Assembly (NCBI GenBank): GCA_022559845.1
Contig: CM040121.1
Location: 505,714,566-505,778,565, forward strand
Direction of reading: 5' to 3'
Origin: Amorphophallus konjac
Taxonomy: Eukaryota; Streptophyta; Magnoliopsida; Alismatales; Araceae
DNA length: 64,000 nucleotides
In this document: positions 1 to 10,833 of the stretch, in pieces
Layout of the letters: the number at the start of each line of letters is the position of its first letter
How positions within the stretch are numbered: the first letter of the stretch is position 1
Notes under the pieces: model-generated
What the model was told of the DNA's origin: nothing
The model's database searches: none
The model's input: the letters and a program-made list of their open reading frames with translations, nothing else
Position numbers and translations under genes: made by a program

Positions 1-1
1 A

Positions 2-515
2 ACCAGGCTCGGAAAGGCCAAGGGTAGCTGGCTCGAGGAACTGCCTAGCGTACTCTGGTCACACAGAATGACTCCCAGAACGGCAATCGGTGAGAATCCT
101 TTCCAGTTGGTGTATGGCACCGACGCCGTCATTCTATTAGAGATTGCCAACCCCTCTCTTCGAGTCACCCGCTTCTCACCCGAGGTAAACGAGCAAAAAT
201 TACTCGAGAACCTCGATCTAGCAGATGAGCTCCGAGATATCGCCAGCATCCAAGCTACGGAGTACCAAGCGCCGCCTCACTCGATACTACAACGCCAAAG
301 TCCGAGACAGACACTTCCAACCGGGAGACTTCGTCCTCAGGAAAGTCGAAGCCTCTCGACCACTAGAGGCGGCGGGCAAGCTATCCCATAACTGGGAAGG
401 TCCTTACCGAGTGGTCGAGACGCTCGGGAAAGGAGCATACCGGCTATCTACAATGGAAGGGGAACCCATCCCTCGGACATGGAATGCAGCCACACTACGC
501 AAGTTCTACTTTTGA
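2..515 (+). pseudogene. Integrase C-terminal end, Tat-like Ty3 element (partial, frameshifted)
   Basis: The reading frame is open from base 2 and continues from outside the window. It carries the motif series GENPFQLVYGTDAV, then NPSLRV, then after a frame change PGDFVLRKV, HNWEGPYRV and IPRTWNAATLRKFY, ending with a stop at 513-515. This is the usual end of a Tat-type integrase: the end of the catalytic core and the small C-terminal beta domain. The two halves are in different frames, so a 1-base indel lies near 265-280. In life it would join the cDNA to the host chromosome. The catalytic residues are upstream of the window. No chromodomain follows, unlike in the second element. Confidence 0.8.
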
Positions 516-1800
516 AGTTCGTGCAAACAATCCGAGTGAAATAAAATTTTCTCCTTTTCATTCAAACGATTGTTGGTACATCAGAAAGGCAAAATCCAAT
601 ACATTACATAACAGAAAGCAAAAAATCCATCTGGCACCACTACAAGAGGCCATTGCTCGGCTGACTCGGTTGATCTCCTTGCGTCCAGCCACTGACTCTA
701 CCTCGCGTAGAAACTGGCTCGGATAAAAGGTGGTTGATCCAGTTGGCTCGGGCGGCCCATGACAAAGGTGACAGAGGGACTGCGGGGGGGAAAGCTACCT
801 TCCAAGTTGACAGAGGCTGGGGAAGAGGGAACGCCTATGAAGGCCTCCTCTCCTCCAACCTACCAACTCTTTGGAGCTTACAGAGAGCGCAGGCACCCTC
901 CGAAGAGTGAAAGAAAGGAAGAACAGAAGAGGGAAAAAGAGGCTGCCAGAAAGAAAAAGAAACCAGCAGAGCTGGATAAGGAGGCATGGGAAGGCCCGGA
1001 GGGGATGGGCATCACGGATGCCCCCATCCGTCCTCCATCTCGCCCCCCTCCGGGAAGCCTCGCCGGAACTGATAGAGGAAACGACATGATTTTTCCGTCA
1101 AAATCCTCTCCAGATCCGCGCGACGACCATCGGACCCACTTCAAACCTGCGCGACGACTGTCGGACATGCTCAAAACCCGAAGCGGCAAAAACCTGCCGC
1201 CCTCCATCATCGGCAGCATCGTCTTCCGAAGGATCCTCCATGCTCTGAATGCAACGGCACAACGCAACGTGAAGAAGGGACGAGGAAAGACTGTTAGGGA
1301 AAATCCTGAGCGGTGGAGAGGAAGGGACGCCCTTCGGTCTTTTATAGGCAAAGGGAGGCTACTTGCCTTAAATGACTCCCTCCTCGAAAACACGCCAAAG
1401 GAATTCTCCCCTCTAAACGGTCACCTCAAACCCTCATTTTCCGCCCCAGTGGGATACACGAAGCGGCCAAGCATTCAAAGCGTGAGAACGCGGACAGGCA
1501 CCCTGTCAGACGCTCACCTAACCATCATGCGAGATCTGCGCAGAAAGTATCGGTCCTCTCCAACTACTGCAGATACGCTGATCAAATCACGGCAAGAATA
1601 GCGTGAAGCAAGTAAGATTTTATTTATTGCCTTACAAAAAGTGGAAGTCCATTTTTGAAAAAAGAAAGAGACAAACAAAGAAGGAGGCAAAACAGGACGA
1701 TACATCAGGCCTAGGGCCCACTTTGAAGCTCGGAAGTGGAAGACGTAGGTGTTTCACCCCTGGCGCTCTCGGTGACGGCCGGCCTTGGCACTGACCTCGC
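516..1800. other. Spacer between pol and antisense gene of the Tat-like element
   Basis: Between the integrase stop and the end of the antisense gene. A 280-codon plus-strand frame (759-1601) and an overlapping minus-strand frame (1393-878) are open, but both are made of charged or low-complexity residues, neither shows a recognisable domain, and they mirror each other. I read this as the untranslated spacer typical of these elements. The part next to 1800 would hold the 3' end of the antisense transcript. Confidence 0.5.
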
Positions 1801-4418
1801 CTACGCGGGAACTGCCTCGGTCGCGAGCCCTCCCGAGGATGCCGGAGTTGGCGACCCCTCAGGAGAAGAGACCTCTGGATCTTCCCCGCCCGACGCAGAG
1901 GAGCTGGAAGGCGACATGTCCGAGTCATAGCGTTGGCCGGAGGGGAAGTCGATCCCAGAATCTTGTTCCCCGGCATAGGCTACCGCCTGGTGGTAACCTT
2001 GCTCGAACCCTTTGAGGATGCCTCGGCGAAGTGCTGTCTCATAGTAGGGAAGGGCAGCTTCCTGCAGGTCGGCTTGGTAGGCCTCCGAGCCCCTGTATCG
2101 CTCGATGGCCTCCGCTCCGACCAGCCCCATCCTCTCAGAGAGTTCGACTGACTTCCGCTCCGCCTCGGCCGCACGCTCCTCGGCCTCCGCTGATCGTTTC
2201 TCTGCCTCGGCTGACTTCCGTTTGGCCTCGAACGCCCACTCCTCGACCTTGACCGATCGCTTCTCCGCCTCAGCTCGGTCGGCCTCTGCCTCCAAATGAA
2301 GGCGCTCCGCTGCCTCCGCCCGGTACACCAACTCGGCGCGCTCGGCCTCCCAGTGGCCATCCTGCTCGAGACGAAGAAGGCGCTCCTCTTCAAGGAGTTT
2401 ACTTTTCCTCTCGAGCGATTCTCGAGCCTTGGTTAGTTGCTCGGTCAACACTCCGACCTCCAGCCGGCTCGACCGCGACATCTCCCTGAGCGTAAAGAAC
2501 TCCCGCCGGAGCCCCTCATGCGCCTCATTGAGTCGAGCTAGTTTCCTCTCGCACCCTCCGAGGGTCCAAGCAAGATTCGACCGCTCTAACTCCGACCGGG
2601 CATAAGTCTCCGCCATTGTGGCCCCCATCTGGGCCATGACCAGGCCGCCCTCCATAATGATGTCGAGGACCCCGGGTGGAGAGTGACGCTTGTCTCCTCC
2701 TTTCATCCTCGCGGACACCTCGCGGCAAAGCTGGTATAAATTGCTCGAGATGCCGAGCCTTTCCAGAGCCTCCGGCATGGGAACCCTTTCCGCACCTGGC
2801 ACCTCGCCGGAAGGCCCAGATCGAGCTGCGGGCTCGGCCGCCCCACGCGCTACGGTCGGTTGGGGTTGCGACGCCTCCGTAGGCGAACCCCCGACCTCGA
2901 CCGACGCCACGAGCCCGGCCGCACCAGGCACCTCGGACGTTTGGGGCTGCGACGCCTCTACAGGCGAACCCCCGATCTCAACCGTCTCGGCCCGCGCGTC
3001 GCCGCCCGAGGCATCGCCCACCTCGACCGGCCCCCCGGTCTCGGCCACGGCCATTTCTACTTCGGCCCCCTCTGTTCCCACCGAGGGGAGAGCCAACCCA
3101 TCATCACCACCCTCCGAGGGGCCCCTGGTCTCCTAGGCCCTCTCTCGCTCGGCAGATGGGGGAGCCGGCCCGATTGGGTCGGCCCCATCTTGCCCCCGAG
3201 AGGGGAGCGCCGCCGAGCCAGAACCACCTTCGGCATCGGTGAGGAGACCGGCCTTCCGGGCCCGCTTCCAGGCCTTCGCGGCTTCCCGCAACCGTCCCTC
3301 CATGGGATCCTTGCGCTTTGCGCCGCCCGGCCGTGAGGTCCCCTCGGAAGCCGCCCCCTTGCCCTTATCCCAGGCTTGGGAGTGACCCGCGGGGACGCCC
3401 GGCTCATCAGCCGTCGAGTCGTCACCAAGATCGATGATCTCAGCAACTTCCTCCAGAGGCTCCCGCCTAGTGTCTGCAATAGAGCAGAAGGCGTGACCAG
3501 GAAAAGAAAGACGACCTCCACCCCTGAAGGAAAATCCAAGTGGTGGTACCTGACGGCTTCAGTCGCGTAAGAAGGCACCGCTCGATATTCTCCGGCGTCA
3601 CCAGCTCCTCGGTAGACTGGCGATGTTTCAGCAAGCGAGCGGCATACTCCTCCACATCTGAAGGGAACTCCTCCTGCCGGGGAGGGATATTCGGGTGGAA
3701 ATTGGGCATTACCTGGCATCTCCAGGTTTCCTCCACCGAATGTATCTTCACCCAAAAAAATTGGGTCTTCCACCCTTTGTGCGAAGAATCCTTCGCCGCC
3801 AACGAAATGCAGCTCATGTTCCTCCTCGCCTAGATGAAGTAAAAAACCCTTCCCCGCCGACGGATGCGCCTTCAACTCAAAGAAATAATGGAAAAGGTCC
3901 AGGGAAGGAGGAATCCCACACTGACGGCAGAGAATGCGAAAGGCGGAAAGGAGAAGGTACGAGTTGGCAACCAACTGAATGGGCACCAACTGGAAAAAAT
4001 TGAGAAGCGTGAGGACAAAAGGCTCGAAGTGGAGGTGGAACCCGCTCTTCCACGCCAGAAGAAAGGTGCAGATGTGGCCCGTGCGATCGTCCAGGCTCGT
4101 CTCATACGGAGCAGCAGCGGCAAAGTTATACTTATGAGGCAGGCGAAACTGATGCTCCAGCCTCCTCACCTCGGCTTCCCCCAACTCACTGCAGTTTGGA
4201 ACCGGCGCCCTCACCACCTGTTCGTCGCCCCCTCCCTCGGCATCTAAGCACTGGCCCGCCATGGATTCTGAGGAAGAACTGGAAGAAGAATCCTCTCGAG
4301 ACCTCAAAGATTCCGGGGTAGAAGGATGTTGCCGGACCGCCTCCACAGTAATCTTCGCCAACTCTTTGAACGCCGCTACAAGTTTTCGCTCCTCCGCTGT
4401 GTCCTCACGGCGCATCAA
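1801..4418 (-). pseudogene. Antisense ORF of the Tat-like element (gypsy-type transposon domain plus coiled coil)
   Basis: The gene runs opposite to the retrotransposon. Its N-terminal part (ATG at 4418) has an acidic Ser-rich stretch, then the conserved block around RLPHKYNF, FLLAWKSGFHLHFEPF and FHYFFELKAHPSAGKGF, matching the plant 'putative gypsy type transposon' family. Near 3845, at a T-run, the frame shifts and a TAG stop follows; the continuation (SSHKGWKTQFFW) is in another frame to about 3467. The C-terminal part (3096-1801) is Ala/Pro-rich, then a long Glu/Lys/Ala coiled coil with repeated AEAEKRSAEAEERAAEAE-like heptads, then a tail with YYETALRRGILKGFEQGY. Function is unknown in all known elements; transcription from near the 3' LTR is inferred. 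At least one frameshift and one stop break this copy. Confidence 0.75.
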
Positions 4419-4700
4419 GGAGCCCCAAAAGCAAAGAAGTGAAAGAGAGCCGAAAACCCTAACAACGGAAAGAGTCTGGAATGATGACCAGCGCCCTACG
4501 CCTATAAACCCACGCAGGAGGCGGCGCGTCGTTCCGACCTCCGAGAAAAGGGGGGCCCCTTTATTTCATCGCAATTATTACGGGCCCAGGTGACCACGGC
4601 ATGTGACTACATAACACCGCCAGATCTCCACCCACCTGAGCCACGCCGGTCCAAAACCCTCAAATACTACTCGTCCGAGCCTCCCTTGGCTCGGGAGTAG

Positions 4701-4728
4701 GAGGGGGACAAGTGGAGAGGGGGATTTC
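4701..4728 (+). promoter_or_regulatory. Polypurine tract of the Tat-like element
   Basis: A purine-rich run with two G-rich blocks lies directly before the TG that opens the 3' LTR. This is where the plus-strand primer of reverse transcription is expected. Confidence 0.65.
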
Positions 4729-5462
4729 TGTAGCCCATTCAAAGAGCAGCCCGACTAGGCCCGACAGGACCCAACGAGGCCAAGCTCGCCTAAGTGACAG
4801 CCCACAGGGCCCCCTGAGGGAAGAAAGCCCAACAAAAAATCGCTCGAGGACACAACCTTCCTAGGCGGCCTCTAGGTTCGGAGGGCCCGAGTGTTGGTCA
4901 GGTCACAGGAAAGGTCCGGCCCAAGCCATCTCTCGCCCGGGAGAAGAAGGCGTACGCCGACCTATCCGACCCATCTTCTTCCGAGCTAAGCCTATCGCCC
5001 GGATAGGGCTGGCCTCTCTGAACTCGGAACGGCCGACGATTGTTTATCCTTGCAGCCGTTAGGAGTCCACTGCGGGCAGGAATTCGGGAAGGCGAGGGAC
5101 TTCTTCTTCCCAAAAGGTGATAACGTTCCCACGATAAGGCAATGAAAGCCCACGTCGAGGACGTAACACCCCCCTGAGACCCCGCGACTTACAGGACTCT
5201 GAGAAGGCGGCACACTATTTAAACCCAGGATACCCTCCGGCGAAAGGTAAGGGCAATCATACGCTCAAAGCTCCTAAGCAAGAACCACTTCACCCTTCTG
5301 GTGGAGAGGGGTCTCGCGCACAAGCTCTCACCTCCCTTTATTGCTCCCGCCATAGCTCCACTGACTTAAGCATCGGAGGGTTTTCCCCAGGGATTCTCCC
5401 TGGGCCCCCTGATCCGTCTTCCTATTTTGCAGTTCACTACCTGGTGATCCTCCATCCGCTCA
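4729..5462 (+). repeat. 3' LTR of the Tat-like element
   Basis: Begins TGTAGCCC after the purine tract and ends near CCGCTCA. A TATA-like box sits at 5216-5223. The U5-like part contains GACTTAAGCATCGGAGGG, a motif familiar from plant Tat/RIRE2-type LTRs. The right end is uncertain by several bases because no second LTR is in view for comparison. Confidence 0.7.
5216..5223 (+). promoter_or_regulatory. TATA-like box in the Tat-like LTR
   Basis: TATTTAAA about 490 bases into the LTR and ~245 before its end, a normal place for the U3 promoter. Confidence 0.5.
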
Positions 5463-5468
5463 GGACCA

Positions 5469-6347
5469 GTGCGAGATCACGCCTCTTCATCTGGTTATTT
5501 GCATCGCAACTTTCGGAGCTTAAACCCTCCGCGTTTCTATGGTTCTTCTAATCCGGACGAAGCGGAGAACTGGATAGACGAAATGAATCGTATCTTTGAT
5601 GTTATCCAATGCACCGATCAAGAGAAGGTGCGTCTCGCAACCTTTCAACTCAACAAAGATGCCCGTACATGGTGGAAGTCGGTTCCAGCACCTCCGGCCG
5701 ATGCACCTCATACATGGGATGGTTTTCTTACCCTATTCCGTGCCAAGTACTTTTCTGAGCACGTAAAAGAGAGAAAGGCTATAGAGTTCGCCGCTCTTCG
5801 GCAAGGAATGATGACGGTTGCCGAATATGAACTGCAATTCTCAAGGCTTGCACCTTACGCACTGCATCTTATCAGCACCGATTTATTGAAGGCTAATCGG
5901 TTCATGGACGGGTTACGGCCCGGTTTCATTCAGCAGCTCGGAACCCAAAACATCCGTACTTATGCGGAAATGGTTCAACGAGCATATTTGTGTGAAAGGA
6001 CCTTAGTAAAGGTTAAAAACTTAAAAAGGAAAGGAGAAGAATCCAGCCGATGCTCAGATCGGCGTTATAAGAAAGAAATGTTCAGCATCACGGAGCCCTA
6101 CAAGAGCCGTGATAGTAAAAAAAGATCAAGGAATGGGAATGGTGAAAGTTCTCATAAGCAAAAGAAAGTCAAGGAGGAGAAGGAGCATGTCGCCACGGCT
6201 TGCACATTTTGCGAAAAATTCGGCCATTCGGCTGAGGAGTGTTGGAAGCACCTCGGCGCTTGTTTACGTTGTGGAAGCAGGGAGCATCGCATGCCAGATT
6301 GTCCCCTTATGAAAGACCAATCGTCTGGTGGAGGACGTAGGAGGTAG
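5469..6347 (+). pseudogene. gag of the Tekay-like element (N-terminally truncated)
   Basis: Retrotransposon gag core around NPPRFYGSSNPDEAENWI and ARTWWKSV, then a basic linker and two CCHC zinc knuckles (CTFCEKFGHSAEEC, CLRCGSREHRMPDC) at about residues 245-280. It would form the capsid and bind RNA. The open frame starts on GTG with no proper ATG, and the usual N-terminal leader is absent, so the 5' part was lost where it joins the Tat LTR. The frame stops at 6345-6347, and protease begins in a different frame at 6401, although these elements normally have one gag-pol frame. So there is also a frameshift or stop here. Confidence 0.85.
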
Positions 6348-6400
6348 GCTCGCCTCAAGCCGTTCTAGAAGAAGAGGAAGCGCCCAGGGATGGTGGGCTT

Positions 6401-8386
6401 ATGGAAGGTACTCTTCAAATTTGTTCTCGTCCTGCATTTGTGCTATTTGACACTGGTGCCTCTCATTCTTTTATCTCCACTACTTTTGCAAAAACATTAT
6501 CAATTGCATCAGTTCCCCTACCTTCAGATCTCGCTATTTCCACACCCTTAGGTTCTGGAACAAAGCTTACCGACTATTATCCTGATAGCGAAGTGATAGT
6601 AGAAGGTCACAATCTCCCCGCAAACTTAGTATGCCTTGACATGAAAGGTTATGATGCCATTTTAAGGGTAGATTGGCTTGTAGATCATGATGCTTATATC
6701 AATTACCGAAATAGGATTATATCCTTTCGAAAGCCCGGTCTTCCAAGATTCTCTTTTCTTGGCATCAAGTACCAGAAGCATCCTACTATTATATCTTCTC
6801 TTCACGCTTGCAAACTTATCTCACAAGGATGTGAAGTTTTTCTTGCTTCTGTCATTATTATCGAATCAAATGAGATTATCTTAGCGGACATTCCTATTGT
6901 AAATGAGTTCCCAGATGTGTTTCCATCGGAATTACCCAGTTTACCGCCCGAGAGTGAAGTAAACTTTACTATTGAACTCATTCCAGGAGTAGCACCTGTT
7001 TCTATAGCCCCTTACATGATGTGCCCCATAGAACTCAAGGAATTAAAAAGGCAGTTGCAGGAATTACTAGACAAAGGCTTCATCAGACCTAGCACATCCC
7101 CTTGGGGTGCGCCAATTCTATTTGTCAAGAAAAAGGATGGCTCTCTCAGGCTATGCATCGATTACCGGCAACTGAATCAACTCACAATTAAAAATAAGTA
7201 TCCGTTGCCGCGTATTGATGAGCTCTTCGATCAGCTTTCAGGAGCAGAATATTTCTCTAAGATTGACCTCAGATCAGGTTATCATCAGCTTAGAATTAAA
7301 GAAGAAGATATTTATAAATCGACTTTCCGAAGTCGTTATGGCCATTATGAATTCGTGGTAATGCCATTCGGATTAACTAATGCCCCGACAACATTCATGC
7401 AACTTATAAACAGTGTCTTCCAGCCATATCTAGACCAGTTTATCGTCGTCTTCATTAATGATATCTTGATATATTCCAAGATAAAGGAGGAACATGAAGA
7501 ACATTTGAAAATAACTTTACAAACACTTAAAGAACATAAACTCTATGCCAAGCTAAATAAATGTGAATTCTGGCTCAAGGAAGTTTCATTCTTAGGCCAC
7601 ATTATTTCAAAAGAAGGTATTGCGGTGGATCCTTCTAAAGTAGAAGCTGTCAAGAATTGGAGTCGGTCAACGACCGTATCAGAAGTACAAAATTTTCTGG
7701 GTCTAACTGGTTATTATAGAAGATTCATTAAAGATTTTTCAAAGATTGCAGTTCCTTTAACTAGACTCACGAGAAAAGAAAATCCTTTTGTCTGCTCCAA
7801 AGAATGTGAGAAGAGTTTCCAAACTCTTAAAAATCATCTCACCACAACTCATATTCTATCACTACCAATGGAAGGTGGTGGATTCGAAGTATATACGGAT
7901 GCATCATGTATTGGCTTAGGGTGTGTCCTCATGCAAAATGGAAAAGTAATCTGTTATTCTTCGAGACAATTGAAACGTCACGAGGAAAATTATCATGTGC
8001 ATGATTTGGAGTTAGCAGCTGTCATTTTCGCCTTAAAAACTTGGCGTCATTATCTCTATGGAGAAAATTTTACGGTCTACTCGGACCACAAGAGCTTGAA
8101 ATATTTATTTTCTCAAAAAGAGCTAAATATGAGGCAGAGAAGATGGTTGGAATATCTCAAGGATTTTGATTTTGCTATTCAATATCATCCTGGCAAGGCT
8201 AATGCTGTTGCGGATGCACTCAGCAGAAAACTAATAGATATGCTATCAAGTCTTATGATTAGTATGATTAATCTTATTCCTCAATTTGCTCAGTTGAACT
8301 TAGATATTGACAGGAAGGAAGAAGATTGCTTCATGGCTAATATCCGAGCTCAACCTACCTTAATAGAGGATCTAGTCAAGTTGTAA
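6401..8386 (+). pseudogene. Protease, reverse transcriptase and RNase H of the Tekay-like element
   Basis: 661-codon open stretch. The aspartic protease motif DTGAS is at residues 17-21. RT runs from about 200 to 440 with [36 protein letters not shown] and MPFGLTNAP. The catalytic pair normally read as F-[IV]-D-D is F-I-N-D here: AAT at 7457-7459, residue 353, so the first active-site Asp of the pair is gone. RNase H follows (YTDAS with Asp near residue 500; [16 protein letters not shown]). The frame ends at TAA 8384-8386, while the downstream integrase is in the same frame, so this is a premature stop. The copy could not make active enzyme. Confidence 0.9.
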
Positions 8387-8398
8387 AATGATGATCTC

Positions 8399-9234
8399 GT
8401 GTTACTAGAAATTAAAGATAATATTGAACAACGGCCGGATTTCTCTATTACGGAGGATGGAAGATTACTATTCAAGGGCCGAGTGTGTGTACCGGATCAT
8501 GAAGATACGAAGAAATTGATCCTAGAAGAAGCACATAATTCCAAGTACACCATTCATCCAGGTGGTACAAAAATGTATCAAGATCTTAAAAGAAATTTCT
8601 GGTGGCCCAACATGAAGAGAGAAATAGCTGATTTCGTGTCTCAATGTCTCACTTGTCAACAAGTAAAGGCCGAGCATTTTAGACCCGCAGGTAAACTGTA
8701 TCCTTGAATATTCCCGAATGAAAATGAGAGAGTATAGGGATGGATTTCATTATGGGGTTACCTAAGACAAGAGGTGGACACGATGGTATATGGGTAATCA
8801 TAGACCGATTAATTAAATCTACACATTTCATACCAATCAAAAGTCGATGGTCTGTGGATATCCTGGCAGCATTATACATAAGGGAAATTGTTAAATTACA
8901 TGGTGTCCCAGTCACTATTATATCTGATAGAGATCCTCGATTCACATCACAGTTTTGGAAGGGTCTACAACAGTCACTAGGGACTAGATTGAATTTCAGC
9001 ACAGCCTTTCATCCACAAACTGATGGTCAGACAGAAAAAATGAATCAGGTGGTAGAAGACATGCTTAGGGCTTGTGTTATTAATTTTGGAGGTAGTTGGC
9101 ATGATCACTTGCCTCTGGTAGAATTTGCATATAACAACAGTTACCAGGCCAGCATACAAATGGCACCTTTTGAAGCTCTATATGGAAAAGGTTGTCAATC
9201 ACCAATATGTTGGAGTGAAATAGGGGAAAGATAA
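8399..9234 (+). pseudogene. Integrase zinc finger and catalytic core of the Tekay-like element (frameshifted)
   Basis: 8399-8707 carries the HHCC zinc finger (HNSKYTIHPGG ... CLTCQQVKAEH). At about 8700-8704 a base is missing. The continuing frame then has two TGA stops (8719-8721, 8725-8727) where the family has Trp codons. From 8740 the catalytic core reads on, with the Asp of VIIDR, the Asp of ISDRDPRF and the Glu of DGQTEKMNQ, the D,D,E triad. It stops at TAA 9232-9234, again in frame with the downstream C-terminal domain. Integrase would insert element cDNA into chromosomes; this copy is broken in at least four places. Confidence 0.85.
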
Positions 9235-9300
9235 TTCCTAGGCCCTGATATTATCAGAGATTCTACAGAGAAGATCAAGCTTATTCAAGAGAGAATAAAT

Positions 9301-9804
9301 ATGGCACAAGATAGGCAAAAGTCTTATGCTGATAATCGTAGACGCGACTTGGAATTTCAAGTAGGAGACCATGTGTATCTCAAGGTTTCTCCAGGTCGTG
9401 GTATTCGGAGATTTGGCATTAAGGGCAAACTAACTCCAAGGTTCATTGGTCCCTTTGAAATTCTCGAAAGGGTCGGTGAAGTGGCTTATAGACAGACTTT
9501 ACCTCCACAATTAGCAGGAGTTCATGACGTATTTCACGTCTCTATGCTGAAGAAATATGTATATGATCCTGACCATATTATCACTTATGACAATCTGGAG
9601 ATTCAGAAGGATATGACGTACGAGCAAACGCCAATAAAGATTCTGGAACGGGAAGTGCGTCAACTAAGAAATAAAGTTATTCCTATGGTCAAGATTCAAT
9701 GGAAGAAAATATGGCCATATGAAGCAACATGGGAAACCGAAGCAGCCATGCGGAAAAGATTTTCAGAATTATTCAACTGTAAGTACACTCTCCATAATCC
9801 ATGA
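9301..9804 (+). pseudogene. Integrase C-terminal domain and chromodomain of the Tekay-like element
   Basis: In the same frame as 8740-9234, after the premature stop at 9232. The N-terminal part is the GPF/Y-like domain (FQVGDHVYLKV, RFIGPFEIL, VFHVSMLKKY). The last ~55 residues (ILEREVRQLRNK ... VKIQWKK ... EATWETEAAMRKRF) form a chromodomain-like module. That module defines chromoviruses and is thought to guide integration to particular chromatin. The natural stop follows at 9802-9804, shortly before the purine tract. Confidence 0.85.
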
Positions 9805-9829
9805 ATTGAATTTGGAGACCAAATTCTTC

Positions 9830-9843
9830 TAAGTGGGGGAGGG
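9830..9843 (+). promoter_or_regulatory. Polypurine tract of the Tekay-like element
   Basis: TAAGTGGGGGAGGG ends right before the TGTAGTGCCC that opens the 3' LTR. Confidence 0.8.
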
Positions 9844-10390
9844 TGTAGTGCCCCAGAATTTATATAATAATTTATGGATCATTTATAGAATTTTCTAGAA
9901 TTTATTAGGAATTTATAAAGACTAAATAGATTTATAAATAGATTATTAGATTAATAAGTCATTATAAGGCCCAATTGTGTCAAATAATTAACCTAGCCTA
10001 TTTAAATAAGATCCAAAAGGTTTAAGGACCAAGTCCATTAAGTTTGGCCCATATTCTAGAAGGTTATTTAGCACATTCACGTATTTTAAGGATAAATACT
10101 ATTTTATAGATAATTATATTAGATAAACGAATAAAAGAGTTTTATTAATTTAAAATTCTGCCCACATTGTATATAACGGTCTATCGTACGACCGCCACAT
10201 GAATGTAACGCACCTAGACTGATGCGTTACACCCTCACAGTTCCGTGAAAGAAAGAACGAGCAAAAAGATTAGAACTTTGGGATCCTATCTGTAAGAGAT
10301 CAACTTGGGAGAGTTTATAATATTACTAAGGACTCTTAGGGATTAGGTTCTGGCAATTAAGGACTCTAGAATCGATCTAATCTTCAAGAC

Positions 10391-10399
10391 TATAAATAG
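10391..10399 (+). promoter_or_regulatory. TATA box in the Tekay-like LTR
   Basis: TATAAATAG about 550 bases into the LTR, the likely promoter of the element. Confidence 0.55.
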
Positions 10400-10828
10400 G
10401 ACCTAGTTCTGAACTGAGCGACCCTTATTTTTGGCTCGTGAAGAATCAAGGTAAGGAGATATAATTTCGGATAAGTTCTTTAGAAGATTTTGTTTAGTAT
10501 ACTTTAGACTAATAGTTCTCCAAATTTCATGTTAGGAGATCAAGCAACCAAGGAGATTGAAGCTTCCAAAGTTGTTGGTTCGACCATAGTAACTCAGGAT
10601 TCAGAGCAAAGGACCCCTGAAGATCAAGAGATTAGGACGTCTAAACGAGGTAATTAGAATTCAATCCTTTAGAACTTTTTGATCACCTTAGTTTCATATT
10701 CTTACCTTCAAAATTTCACATCTTTAGGACAAGAGGTTGGAGAGATAGAGTAGCAGGAAGTTGCTGGAAAATCACTGGAAAAGGAGAGCTATGGCTCGAT
10801 TTTCAGATTCAAATTAGAAGCTTAAAGC

Positions 10829-10833
10829 CTAGT
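10829..10833. repeat. Target site duplication CTAGT, left copy
   Basis: Matches 17563-17567 exactly; 5 bp is the normal duplication for LTR elements. Confidence 0.9.

Larger units (their letters stand above)
1..5462 (+). mobile_element. 3' part of a Tat-like (Retand-type) Ty3 LTR retrotransposon
   Basis: Order on the plus strand: C-terminal end of integrase (2-515), a spacer, a long gene on the opposite strand (4418-1801), a purine tract and a 3' LTR from 4729. An extra antisense ORF between pol and the 3' LTR is a known trait of some Tat-lineage elements, and the antisense protein resembles the 'putative gypsy-type transposon' family. The rest of the element lies left of the window. Frameshifts in both ORFs show it is dead. 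The right end (~5462) is set by the CA dinucleotide before foreign gag sequence and is approximate. Confidence 0.8.
9844..10833 (+). repeat. 3' LTR of the Tekay-like element, left part
   Basis: Starts TGTAGTGCCCCAG after the purine tract. Contains a TATA box (10391) and two short inverted motifs at 10173-10233. The insert's 5-bp target duplication CTAGT (10829-10833) closes this part; the LTR resumes after 17567. Confidence 0.8.

Noticed and set aside
759..1601. 280-codon plus-strand frame in the Tat-like element
   Set aside because: No start context, domain or periodicity; a mirror frame on the other strand is open too.
5469..9804. Endogenous pararetrovirus instead of an LTR element
   Set aside because: Integrase core, chromodomain, purine tract and LTR are all present, which pararetroviruses lack.
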